NCBI GenBank assembly: GCA_031289515.1
Contig: JAITPH010000024.1
Coordinates: forward strand, 1-12,611
Source: Tannerella sp.
GTDB taxonomy: Bacteria; Bacteroidota; Bacteroidia; Bacteroidales; Tannerellaceae
Length of the DNA: 12,611 nt
Reading direction: 5' to 3'
The position numbers and the translations under genes are program-made. Positions 5,323-12,611 of this stretch are shown piece by piece. A model generated the notes under the pieces. The model was not told where the DNA came from. It ran no database searches and saw nothing but the letters and a program-made list of their open reading frames with translations. The first letter of the stretch is position 1, and each line of letters begins with the position of its first letter.

Positions 5323-8300
5323 ATGGCAAAGTTAGATAATATAAAATCCGTTGCAAGGTACGAGAGCAAACTGTTGATGAGAAGCTGGTTTTACCGCGTT
5401 TTTCTTGTGCTTGCTCTGGCTTTTCTGTGCATATTCAATATAGTTGCATTGATTAACAACGGTGGCGGCTCCATGCTTTGGATGATCAGGTCTATTCCGT
5501 CGAATATACCTTATCTCAGTCTTTTGTTTCTTAATACCGGACAGGCTATAATAGCCGTTTTTCTGTCGTCCGAATTTCTGAAAGCAGACAAGAAGCTCGA
5601 TACATCCGAAGTCTTCTACGTTCATCCGCTTAGCAACGCCGAATATGTCATAGGCAAGATTTGGGGAAATATGAAAGTCTTCTTCCGCCTCAACTTCTAC
5701 GCTATCGCGGTGGTGTTTGTGTTCAACCTCGCATCCGGCATCGTTGTCGATTGGCTCTCGTACATTGTATACTTCCTGATAATTTCCGTTCCTACGCTGG
5801 TTTTCATCTTCGGATTGTCTGTCAGCCTTATGCTTATTATTAAAAATCAGGCAATTACGTTTGTTATTCTGCTTGGTTATATCGCTCTTACATTGTTTTA
5901 TATATCCGATAAGTTTTACTATCTCTTTGATTATATGGTATATAACTTGCCGTTGGTGAAGTCTTTGATTGTTGGTTTTACCAATACCGAGACGCTCATC
6001 AATCACCGGTTAATATATCTGTTTCTGGGATTGGGCTTTATTTGCATTTCGATATTTTTGTTCAGACGGTTGCCGAATACCAAATACGGACGTTATCGCT
6101 GGCTTGTCATAGCCGGAATATTTATTTCGCTCGGCATCTATTCGGGTTACAAACACGTGAGTAATATATTGAAAAACAGCAGTTCGCGTGCTTCATATAT
6201 GGAGACGAACAATAATTATCTGAACAAACCCCGCATGGTTATTGACGCCTACGATATCAAAGTAGATCAACATCCGTCTTCCATTTCGTCCGAAGCCGTT
6301 ATGAAAGGTATCGCGCAGGAGGCTTCTTCTTCCTTTATTTTCTGTCTTAATCCTGCCCTGCAAGTGAGCGAGGTAAGCGAAAATGCGAAAGAACTGTCGT
6401 TTCAGCGCGACAATCAGATAATTGTTGTAGACTTCGGGCGTAGAATCAACGAAGGCGATACGGTAACGTTTTCGATGAAATACGAGGGCAGTATTGACGG
6501 AGAATTTTGCTATCTGGACGTTCCGGACGAATTTATTCAACAGATATATTCGTTGGAAATTTTGAAGATAGACAAGCGATATAGCTTTCAAACTCCCGAC
6601 TATGTGCTATTTACGCCGGAGACATACTGGTATCCGCGTCCGGGTACTTCATACAGCAGTCTGAGTCCGGACTGGCAGCAGTCATATTTCAGCAAATACC
6701 GTCTGAAAATTAAGACGTTGAACGGTCTGACGGCGCTGTCGCAAGGCTCTATGACAAGAGACAGGGACAGTCTGTTTGTCTATGAAACCGATTTCCCGAC
6801 GCCGGCCGTTTCGCTTATTATCGGCGACTACGAACAGAAAAGCGCCGAAGTCGACAGCACTCTTTTCAGCGTCTGGTATATCAAGGGGCACGACTATTTC
6901 TCTTCCGTCTTAGATTCTATCGCCGATACGATACCTTCGCTGATACGAATAGCCAGAACGTCGATTGAGACTACATATTCGCTGAATTATTCGTTCAAAC
7001 GGTTTTCGGTAGTTGAAGTACCTGTCCAATTCTACAGCTATGCTCATACATGGACGCAGGCGCACGAGAAGATGCAGCCGGAAATGACGCTTTATCCCGA
7101 AAAAGGCTGTTTGTTCGGCGAATCAGACTTCAAATACAGAATAGGAAACGAAAAGAGATGGGCTGGGTATGACGGTCGGGAACTCAGTGACGCTGATGCG
7201 GCAATGCGTGTGTTTAATGGGTTTGTCAGAGGATTTTCGATGACGGAAAGCAATTTTAACTGGACTCAAACGCGAGGCGTAGTGAATATATCAACCCAAT
7301 CCAATCCGTATCTGTTCTTCCCGCAACTGTATAATTTCAGATATAATACTTTCTCGTCCGAATGGTCGATAGCCAATCGCCTGATAGAATTGTATTTACA
7401 AGACAAGCAGGAGACGAACAACTGGCTCCGGCAAACAAACGGAATAAGCAATAGCGAGAAGGCTAATTTGATGATGGAGCAGCGTCCTTTCAAGGAATTG
7501 CTGTCGGATGTCGAACAACGCGACTTGCTTGATTACGTGATAGCATTGAAGGCGAATTATCTGTTTGCTCCGGGCGAGCGGAATCTCGGCTACAAGGAAT
7601 ACAGAGATTCGTTGAGAGCCGTTTTAGTAGAAAATGCCTTTACCAACCTGCAATTTGAAAATCTGCTCGAAACGATGGGCAAGATAGCAGGCGAAGATTT
7701 TGTAACGCCGTTGAAATTGTGGGATAAGCCCACGGAACTTCCGGTATATGTTGTCGGAACGCCGGAAGTGATGCTGATTTCCAACCGCGATGTGGACGTT
7801 TATGTAGTAAAATTGCAGATAACGAACGATTCCGACGTCGACGGCATAATCAATATTGAGATAAACGTCGGCGGTGGAGGCGGTTTCGGCGGCGGTGGCG
7901 GCGGAAGAGGCGGCGGAGGCGGTGGCTTCGGCGGCGGCGGCGGCGGTGGCGGAGGCAATCGCGGCGCGGCAATCTACGACCCTAAAGCCAAGCGCAAATT
8001 GTCTATCGCCGCACACGAGACTAAACAGATTGTCTCAACGTGGGACGAAGCGCCTCGTAACATCACTATCAACACCCTGATTTCGGCAAATCTTCCGAAT
8101 ATTATGACTATTCCGCTGAATAACATCATTCGCGAGCGAAACAGAACAATTGATAAGGAAGGCGATTTCATCATAAATAACGTATCGTTCTTAGCGCCGG
8201 GCGAGGTGATTGTCGATAACGAGGATTCTACACTGTTCGAGGTGTCGAAGCCTGATATAGTCGGGCTTTTGCCTAAATGGCTCGAAGAAGACAACAATAC

Positions 8301-8793
8301 TTCGTTCCGTTATTCGGGAGTGTCGGACTGGCGTCCGCCGTTGCAATGGACGCTTACGACAAGCGAAAAATATTACGGCACGCATGTCCGTTCGGCTTAC
8401 GTGATAAAAAGCGGTAGCGGCAATCAGAAAGCTACATGGAAGTTACCGGTGCCTTCGTCCGGACAATATGACGTGTTCTATTATGCGACTCGTCAGCAAG
8501 ACATGCGCGTATCTTTCGGCCGCGGCGGCGGCGGAGGCGGCGGAGGCGGAGGCGGCGCAGGAGGCAGAGGCGGCGATCGTCAGGGCGGTAATCGCGGCAA
8601 CGCCGAATACAAGTTCAAAGTCATATACGACAGAGACGAAGAAGACGCCTATATCAATCTCCGGCGTATCGATAACGGCTGGAACTTGCTTGGCTCGTAT
8701 TATTTCAGCGACGATACCGTTAAGGTCGTCCTGTCCAACGAATGTGAATTACAATCGGTTGTAGCCGATGCGGTTAAAATTGTAAAAAGATAA
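5323..8793 (+). CDS. Giant ABC-2 permease fused to M1-aminopeptidase-like and golvesin-like periplasmic domains
   Basis: The product has 1156 residues. Residues 1-280 carry about seven membrane segments (near 24-45, 62-84, 120-142, 146-172, 177-195, 228-247, 259-277), an ABC-2 type permease. An odd number would place the rest in the periplasm. Residues about 300-480 resemble the N-terminal beta-sandwich of M1 aminopeptidases (FCLNPALQVSEV, INEGDTVTFSMKYEGSIDG). VVEVPVQF and QPEMTLYPEKG near 562-595 resemble the M1 core, but no HEXXH zinc motif exists. The nearest string, HEKMQ at 581-585, sits too early and ends in Gln, so peptidase activity is unlikely. The last 160 residues resemble a golvesin C-terminal-like domain (GWNLLGSYYF, VVADAVKIV). 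Glycine-rich inserts lie at 850-878 and 1067-1093. The frame continues upstream to a TTG at 5314, but the ATG at 5323, 5 nt after the ATPase stop, is preferred. Substrate and role are unknown. Confidence 0.85.
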   Translation: MAKLDNIKSVARYESKLLMRSWFYRVFLVLALAFLCIFNIVALINNGGGSMLWMIRSIPSNIPYLSLLFLNTGQAIIAVFLSSEFLKADKKLDTSEVFYVHPLSNAEYVIGKIWGNMKVFFRLNFYAIAVVFVFNLASGIVVDWLSYIVYFLIISVPTLVFIFGLSVSLMLIIKNQAITFVILLGYIALTLFYISDKFYYLFDYMVYNLPLVKSLIVGFTNTETLINHRLIYLFLGLGFICISIFLFRRLPNTKYGRYRWLVIAGIFISLGIYSGYKHVSNILKNSSSRASYMETNNNYLNKPRMVIDAYDIKVDQHPSSISSEAVMKGIAQEASSSFIFCLNPALQVSEVSENAKELSFQRDNQIIVVDFGRRINEGDTVTFSMKYEGSIDGEFCYLDVPDEFIQQIYSLEILKIDKRYSFQTPDYVLFTPETYWYPRPGTSYSSLSPDWQQSYFSKYRLKIKTLNGLTALSQGSMTRDRDSLFVYETDFPTPAVSLIIGDYEQKSAEVDSTLFSVWYIKGHDYFSSVLDSIADTIPSLIRIARTSIETTYSLNYSFKRFSVVEVPVQFYSYAHTWTQAHEKMQPEMTLYPEKGCLFGESDFKYRIGNEKRWAGYDGRELSDADAAMRVFNGFVRGFSMTESNFNWTQTRGVVNISTQSNPYLFFPQLYNFRYNTFSSEWSIANRLIELYLQDKQETNNWLRQTNGISNSEKANLMMEQRPFKELLSDVEQRDLLDYVIALKANYLFAPGERNLGYKEYRDSLRAVLVENAFTNLQFENLLETMGKIAGEDFVTPLKLWDKPTELPVYVVGTPEVMLISNRDVDVYVVKLQITNDSDVDGIINIEINVGGGGGFGGGGGGRGGGGGGFGGGGGGGGGNRGAAIYDPKAKRKLSIAAHETKQIVSTWDEAPRNITINTLISANLPNIMTIPLNNIIRERNRTIDKEGDFIINNVSFLAPGEVIVDNEDSTLFEVSKPDIVGLLPKWLEEDNNTSFRYSGVSDWRPPLQWTLTTSEKYYGTHVRSAYVIKSGSGNQKATWKLPVPSSGQYDVFYYATRQQDMRVSFGRGGGGGGGGGGGAGGRGGDRQGGNRGNAEYKFKVIYDRDEEDAYINLRRIDNGWNLLGSYYFSDDTVKVVLSNECELQSVVADAVKIVKR
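7870..7956 (+). repeat. Glycine-rich low-complexity insert 1 (GGN repeat)
   Basis: This 87-nt stretch encodes 29 residues, 26 of them Gly, broken by Phe, Arg and Phe at regular intervals of six or seven residues. Codons are mostly GGC with GGT and GGA mixed in. It follows a beta-strand-like segment (IINIEINV) and precedes NRGAAIYDPKAK. It looks like a grown trinucleotide repeat kept in frame. Confidence 0.95.
8521..8601 (+). repeat. Glycine-rich low-complexity insert 2 with RGG-like motifs
   Basis: This 81-nt stretch encodes 27 residues: Arg, eleven Gly, then AGGRGGDRQGGNRGN. It interrupts the golvesin-like domain between MRVSFG and AEYKFKVIYD, where relatives have a tight turn. The codon mix is like insert 1, and both contain NRG, so the two may share a mode of origin. 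Confidence 0.93.
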
Positions 8794-8813
8794 TTATATA
8801 AAAATAGATAGCT

Positions 8814-10304
8814 ATGGAATACAGACGGTTTCGTACAAAATTATGTTATGTTTTTTTAGCTTTTGCGGGAATATCGTTTATGATGAACGCTCAGGAATTG
8901 ACAATAGAACGCGCTCTGGAAATAGCGGAGGAAAACAATCCTTCGTTAGTGCAGTCGAAACTCAATATCGAGAGGTATCAGTATAACGTTGCCGCGCAAA
9001 AAGCTTCGTTAAAATCAAAATTCGCGCTTAATCTGAATCCTGTTGAGTACAGCAAGTCGCGTCGTTTCGACAACAGGCTCTCGCAATGGTATACGAATGA
9101 AACGCTAAATACCGAAGGTACATTCAGCGTGGTGCAGCCCATATTGCTCACCGACGGTACCGTTTCGCTTATCAATACTTTCGGCTGGCAGGATAACCAG
9201 TCTATCGTCGAAGGCGTAAACAACCGGAATAAAGCCTTCAACAACAACCTTTATCTGCAATTGCGGCAGCCTATCTTCACGCATAACGTCCAGAAAATGG
9301 CGCTTAAACGTATAGAGATGCAATACGAGAACGCAGGTATAAGCTACGCTCTGCAACGCCTTCGTATCGAAAGCGATATCACTACCCAGTTCTATTCCGT
9401 TTATATTTCGCAGGAAGACGTGAAGATAAGCAAGGATGAACTAGAGAATGCCAAACAAAGCTACGATATTATCAAAAATAAGGTAGAAGCGGATTTGGCG
9501 GCTAAGGAAGAACTTTATCAGGCGGAACTGAACCTCGCTTCGGCGCAGTCGAAAGTGGAAACCAATATCGTTGCGCTCGAAAATAACAAGGATAACCTGA
9601 AACAAACGCTTGGCATGTCGCTCGACGAGAATATAAGCGTCCTGTCGGACATTAAAGTCAGTCCTGTGGTGATAGACATGGAAAAAGCTATCCAAAACGG
9701 ACTTGTTTCGCGGCTTGAATTGCGTCAGCGCGAACTCGACGTCGAAGAATCCGAACTTCAGATGATTGAAACCAAGGCTAATAACGAATTTAAAGGCGAT
9801 ATAACGCTCTCGGTCGGAGTGATCGGCGACAATGAAAAGTTCAACAATATGTTCGACAATCCTACACAAAATCCGAGAGTATCAGTCAGTTTCGCTGTTC
9901 CCATCTTCGATTGGGGCGAAAAGAAGGCGCGCGTGAACGCTCAAAAAGCGGCGCAAACGATAGCCAAACTCGAACATGCCAATCAAAAGATTGATATTGA
10001 GCTTGACGTCCGCCGTGTATGGCGCGAAATAGACAATTATCGTACCCAGATAGATATAGCCGAGAAGAATGTCCGTAACGCCCAGCTTACTTACGACATC
10101 AACCTTATCAGATACCGCGAGGGCGACCTTACAGGTATGCAAATAAGCCAATTCCAGACGCAGCTCTCGAACGAGAAAAAAAACTATGCGCAAACTCTTA
10201 TAAATTATAAGAAAGCCCTGTTGAGCCTCAAGATAGCTTCGCTCTATGATTTCGAGAAAAATACGCCTATTATTCCGGTCAGAGAATTAGACAACATAAA
10301 ATAG
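8814..10304 (+). CDS. TolC-family outer membrane efflux protein
   Basis: The 496-residue product has a signal peptide with basic residues 4-9, a hydrophobic core 12-24 and probable cleavage after Ala26 in MNAQEL. The mature start LTIERALEIAEENNPSLVQSKLNIER is the classical opening of outer-membrane efflux channels. Two OEP repeats follow. In the first, long helical text such as KISKDELENAKQSYDIIKNK and ELYQAELNLASAQSKVETN forms the alpha-barrel coiled coil. The second repeat includes PRVSVSFAVPIFDWGEKKARVNAQKA and RYREGDLTGMQISQFQTQL. It should form a trimeric tunnel from the periplasm through the outer membrane. It lies 20 nt after the permease gene and 33 nt before the fusion-protein gene, so it may serve the RND pump, the ABC exporter or both. 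Length is normal for the family. Confidence 0.93.
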   Translation: MEYRRFRTKLCYVFLAFAGISFMMNAQELTIERALEIAEENNPSLVQSKLNIERYQYNVAAQKASLKSKFALNLNPVEYSKSRRFDNRLSQWYTNETLNTEGTFSVVQPILLTDGTVSLINTFGWQDNQSIVEGVNNRNKAFNNNLYLQLRQPIFTHNVQKMALKRIEMQYENAGISYALQRLRIESDITTQFYSVYISQEDVKISKDELENAKQSYDIIKNKVEADLAAKEELYQAELNLASAQSKVETNIVALENNKDNLKQTLGMSLDENISVLSDIKVSPVVIDMEKAIQNGLVSRLELRQRELDVEESELQMIETKANNEFKGDITLSVGVIGDNEKFNNMFDNPTQNPRVSVSFAVPIFDWGEKKARVNAQKAAQTIAKLEHANQKIDIELDVRRVWREIDNYRTQIDIAEKNVRNAQLTYDINLIRYREGDLTGMQISQFQTQLSNEKKNYAQTLINYKKALLSLKIASLYDFEKNTPIIPVRELDNIK

Positions 10305-10337
10305 AAACTTACTTTGGAAATAAAAAATATTAAATAT

Positions 10338-11390
10338 ATGAATTACAGATTATTATTAACCGCGGCGATTGTTGTTGTACTTACTTCATGTAACACTCAA
10401 CCTCAAAATAATCAGAATGATATTGAAACGCCCGTGTCTGCGATAGAACTTAAAAGAGGCTCTATCAGCAAGTTGTTGAATACCACAGGAACGGCTCTTG
10501 CCAATTACAGCGTCGACCTGAACTCCGAGATGAGCGGTTTGTACACGCTTCAAACCAATCCTAAAACAGGCAAGCCTTATAAATTGGGCGATTCCGTCAA
10601 AAAAGGACAACTCATTATCCGTTTCGAAGACAAAGAGTATGAGAATGGCATCGCTTTGGAATCGAAAAAGCTAAGCCTTGATATCGCCGAACAGGAACAG
10701 GGCAAACAAAAAGACCTGTACGAAAAAGGCGGCGTCACACTTAGCGACGTGCGTAACTCGGAAGTGAAGTTTATAAACGCGCGCTTCGACCTTGAGAACG
10801 CCAATCTGAACCTTGAGAAGATGAACGTCAAGGCGACTATCGACGGCGTTATCGTGTCGTTGCCGCATTATACCGTAAACAGCCGCGTGTCGCAAGGGCA
10901 ACCGATGGTCGGAATTATGGATTATGCGCGTATGTACATGGATATTAACCTCCCGGAGAGCGCTATCGAATACGTCAAATCAAACCAGCCTGTGTTTATC
11001 ACTCATTACACGCTGCCTGAGGATACGCTTACAGGCGTCATAAGCGAAATCTCGCCTGCCATCAGCTCCGAAACACGTACTTTCAAGGGCAAAATCCTCA
11101 TCGAAAACTCGTCTTTGAAACTGCGTCCGGGTATGTTCGTAAAGGCTGACGTCGTAGTCGACAGAGCCGAAGACGCTATTATCATTCCCAAAAACGTTGT
11201 CATGTCGCAAAGAAACAGAAAATATGTCTATATCGTCGAAAGAAATATGGCTACAATGCGTAGCATAACGACAGGTCTCGAAGACGAAGAAAATATTCAG
11301 GTACTCGAAGGTCTGAAAGAGAATGATAACCTCATTACGAGGGGATACGAAACTCTGCGCGATAACAGCCGCGTCAAAGTGTTAAAATAG
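10338..11390 (+). CDS. RND efflux periplasmic adaptor (membrane-fusion) lipoprotein
   Basis: The 350-residue product has a lipoprotein signal peptide: hydrophobic residues 4-15 and lipobox LTSC with lipidated Cys18. The adaptor domains follow in order. First comes a lipoyl half (LNSEMSGLYTL, then LGDSVKKGQLIIRFED), then a short alpha-helical hairpin (LSLDIAEQEQGKQKDLYEKG to ARFDLENANLNLEKM), then the second lipoyl half (VKATIDGVIVSLPHYTVNSRV). A beta-barrel (DINLPESAIEYVK, FKGKILIENSSLKLRPGMFV) and a membrane-proximal domain (IIIPKNVVMSQRNRKYVYIV) complete it. It bridges the RND pump to the TolC channel. The helical hairpin is short, as in many Bacteroidota adaptors. The frame reaches back to a TTG at 10314, but the ATG at 10338 gives a proper signal peptide. 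Confidence 0.93.
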   Translation: MNYRLLLTAAIVVVLTSCNTQPQNNQNDIETPVSAIELKRGSISKLLNTTGTALANYSVDLNSEMSGLYTLQTNPKTGKPYKLGDSVKKGQLIIRFEDKEYENGIALESKKLSLDIAEQEQGKQKDLYEKGGVTLSDVRNSEVKFINARFDLENANLNLEKMNVKATIDGVIVSLPHYTVNSRVSQGQPMVGIMDYARMYMDINLPESAIEYVKSNQPVFITHYTLPEDTLTGVISEISPAISSETRTFKGKILIENSSLKLRPGMFVKADVVVDRAEDAIIIPKNVVMSQRNRKYVYIVERNMATMRSITTGLEDEENIQVLEGLKENDNLITRGYETLRDNSRVKVLK

Positions 11391-11403
11391 TAAATTGATT
11401 GTA

Positions 11404-12611
11404 ATGAAGAATATAATCAGATTTGCGGTAAACAATCCTGTCACTATCAGTATGGTCGTGCTGGCAATCCTGTTGCTGGGCAAGATTTCATACGACCGTT
11501 TGAGCGTGGATTTGTTGCCCGACATCAATTCGCCCCGACTTTACATCGAGATTCAGGCAGGCGAGCGTCCGCCGGAAGAAATAGAGAAAATGTTCATCGA
11601 AAACATGGAATCTATGGCTATCCGCCAGAGCGACGTCACGCAGGTATCGTCTATCGTTAAAGCCGGAACAGCGCAAATAACCGTCGAATATGTCCAAAAC
11701 AAGGACATGGACGAGGCTTTTCTCGACCTCCAGAAAGCTATGAGCCAGTTTTCGCAAAATTCGGATATCGAATCCATAAATATAACTCAACACGACCCGA
11801 ACACCGACCCGGTGGTGCTTATTTCCATGTCGCACCGTTCAATTACGGATATGGCAGAGCTTCGGAAAATGGCTGAAAGTTATATACGTAACGAACTGAT
11901 ACGGCTCGAAGGCGTCGCCGAAGTAGCTCTGTCGGGCGCCGAATCGTATGTTATGACCGTCAAGACAGACCCTTACAAGTTGAGCGCTTTCGGACTGACT
12001 ATGGACGAAATCGCTTCGAGGATAGAGTCTAATAATCAGAGTATTTCTGGTGGTCGCGTGAGCGAACTGGGATTACAGTATATCGTTAAAAGCTCGTCGC
12101 TCTTTACGTCGGAAACCGATTTCGAGAATCTTATCGTTAGTTATAAACCTACCGAAGTCGCTGCTACAGGCGCTTCGACAAGCGCTACCGGCAACATCAT
12201 CAGCAGTTCGCCTCTGTTCCTGAGCGAAGTAGCATCGGTGAAATTTGAAAACGCCCGCCCCGAAAATATTGTGCGTCTGAACGGCGAGCGTTGTATCGGT
12301 TTGTCGGTCTATAAGGAGATGCAATATAACACGGTTAATGTCGTGGACTTGATAACCAAGCAGTTGGCTACCATTCAGCAAGCCCTGCCGGGTTACAGTT
12401 TTAAAGTCATAAGCAATCAGGGCACATTTATCAAACAGGCAATCAATGAAGTCAGCAACAGTGCGATTCTGGGTATGATTCTTGCCGTGCTTGTGTTATT
12501 CGTCTTTCTGCGTCGCATAGGCACTACGCTTATAGTCAGTCTGGCTATACCGGTTTCTATCGTTGCTACATTTAACTTGATGTATTTCAATGGTCTTACG
12601 CTTAATGTTAT
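11404..12611 (+). CDS. RND-family efflux pump inner-membrane subunit (3' end outside window)
   Basis: The open frame starts at ATG 11404, 13 nt after the adaptor gene, and runs to the window end (402 residues and two bases). MKNIIRFAVNNPVTISMVVLAILLLG is the first membrane helix of AcrB-type pumps. SVDLLPDINSPRLYIEIQAG and ERPPEEIEKMFIENME match the start of the porter domain. ELIRLEGVAEVALSGAESY and DPYKLSAFGLTMDEIASRIES are the next conserved blocks. NEVSNSAILGMILAVLVLFV begins helix 2, and RRIGTTLIVSLAIPVSIVATF belongs to helix 3. Complete pumps have about 1000-1050 residues, so about 60 percent lies beyond the window. It exports small molecules using the proton gradient, but this portion does not distinguish drug-type from other hydrophobe pumps. 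The region near residues 248-270 is rich in Ala, Ser and Thr and looks longer than usual. Confidence 0.93.
   Translation, partial: MKNIIRFAVNNPVTISMVVLAILLLGKISYDRLSVDLLPDINSPRLYIEIQAGERPPEEIEKMFIENMESMAIRQSDVTQVSSIVKAGTAQITVEYVQNKDMDEAFLDLQKAMSQFSQNSDIESINITQHDPNTDPVVLISMSHRSITDMAELRKMAESYIRNELIRLEGVAEVALSGAESYVMTVKTDPYKLSAFGLTMDEIASRIESNNQSISGGRVSELGLQYIVKSSSLFTSETDFENLIVSYKPTEVAATGASTSATGNIISSSPLFLSEVASVKFENARPENIVRLNGERCIGLSVYKEMQYNTVNVVDLITKQLATIQQALPGYSFKVISNQGTFIKQAINEVSNSAILGMILAVLVLFVFLRRIGTTLIVSLAIPVSIVATFNLMYFNGLTLNV

Noticed and set aside
5332..6006. A 224-codon open frame opposite the permease membrane region
   Set aside because: It is an antisense shadow of the membrane segments, with no family match and no promoter.
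7063..7077. HEKMQ (residues 581-585 of the giant permease) as an HEXXH zinc site
   Set aside because: The third ligand position is Gln, and the string lies in the stretch that aligns with the M1 substrate-binding strand, too early for the zinc motif.
7874..8080. Alanine-rich open frames on both strands across the glycine-rich inserts (also near 8468-8764)
   Set aside because: They are frame-shifted or antisense readings of GGC repeats (GCG and GCC give Ala) and have no start signal or family similarity.
10310..10316. TACTTTG as an internal promoter before the adaptor gene
   Set aside because: Only one base separates TA from TTTG where the consensus needs two, and no -33 element is found; read-through from upstream is simpler.
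1..12611. Search for CRISPR arrays, tRNA or rRNA genes, insertion sequences, integrases, toxin-antitoxin pairs and restriction systems
   Set aside because: No repeated spacer pattern, cloverleaf, transposase motif or attachment-site duplication was seen on either strand by eye.

Overview
The window looks like a chromosomal stretch from a member of the Bacteroidota, probably order Bacteroidales. Three things point that way. Gene starts carry the phylum's own promoter pattern (TTTG, about 20 nt, then TAnnTTTG) and not an E. coli-type -35/-10. Lipoproteins and an ECF sigma factor of Bacteroidetes style are present. The giant permease with a peptidase-like domain fused to it is a protein architecture I associate with this phylum. 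There are no RNA genes, CRISPR arrays, integrases or insertion sequences that I can see. Coding density is very high and no gene-free gap exceeds about 160 nt.

Left part (1-2836). On the minus strand lies the first part of an ECF sigma factor, cut by the window edge. Directly upstream of it, with one base between stop and start, is a dinD-like gene that has only the N-terminal half of the family. This short dinD carries a perfect 14-bp inverted repeat with a 2-nt spacer. A divergent promoter region separates it from a plus-strand pair, a YqeY/GatB-like protein and a short CstA-type carbon-starvation transporter, whose genes overlap by ATGA.

Middle (2829-4423). A minus-strand lipoprotein alpha-L-fucosidase (GH29) meets cstA tail to tail with an 8-nt overlap. 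Its promoter lies back to back with that of the next operon. The 158-nt intergenic region also holds two A9TCG tracts and a 6-bp palindrome.

Right part (4424-12611). Five plus-strand genes with gaps of 5, 20, 33 and 13 nt form one likely export operon. They are an ABC ATPase; a 1156-residue ABC-2 permease with a large periplasmic part (degenerate M1-aminopeptidase-like and golvesin-like domains, with two glycine-rich inserts); a TolC-type outer membrane channel; a lipoprotein membrane-fusion protein; and an RND pump cut off by the window end. TolC, fusion protein and RND pump make a complete tripartite efflux system. The ABC pair may feed the same channel or act on its own at the envelope. 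The substrate of either pump cannot be read from the sequence.

I did not find a clear-cut new defence or mobile system. The points most worth a second look are the truncated dinD with its palindrome joined to a sigma factor, and the giant permease with an apparently dead peptidase domain and two glycine-rich inserts.
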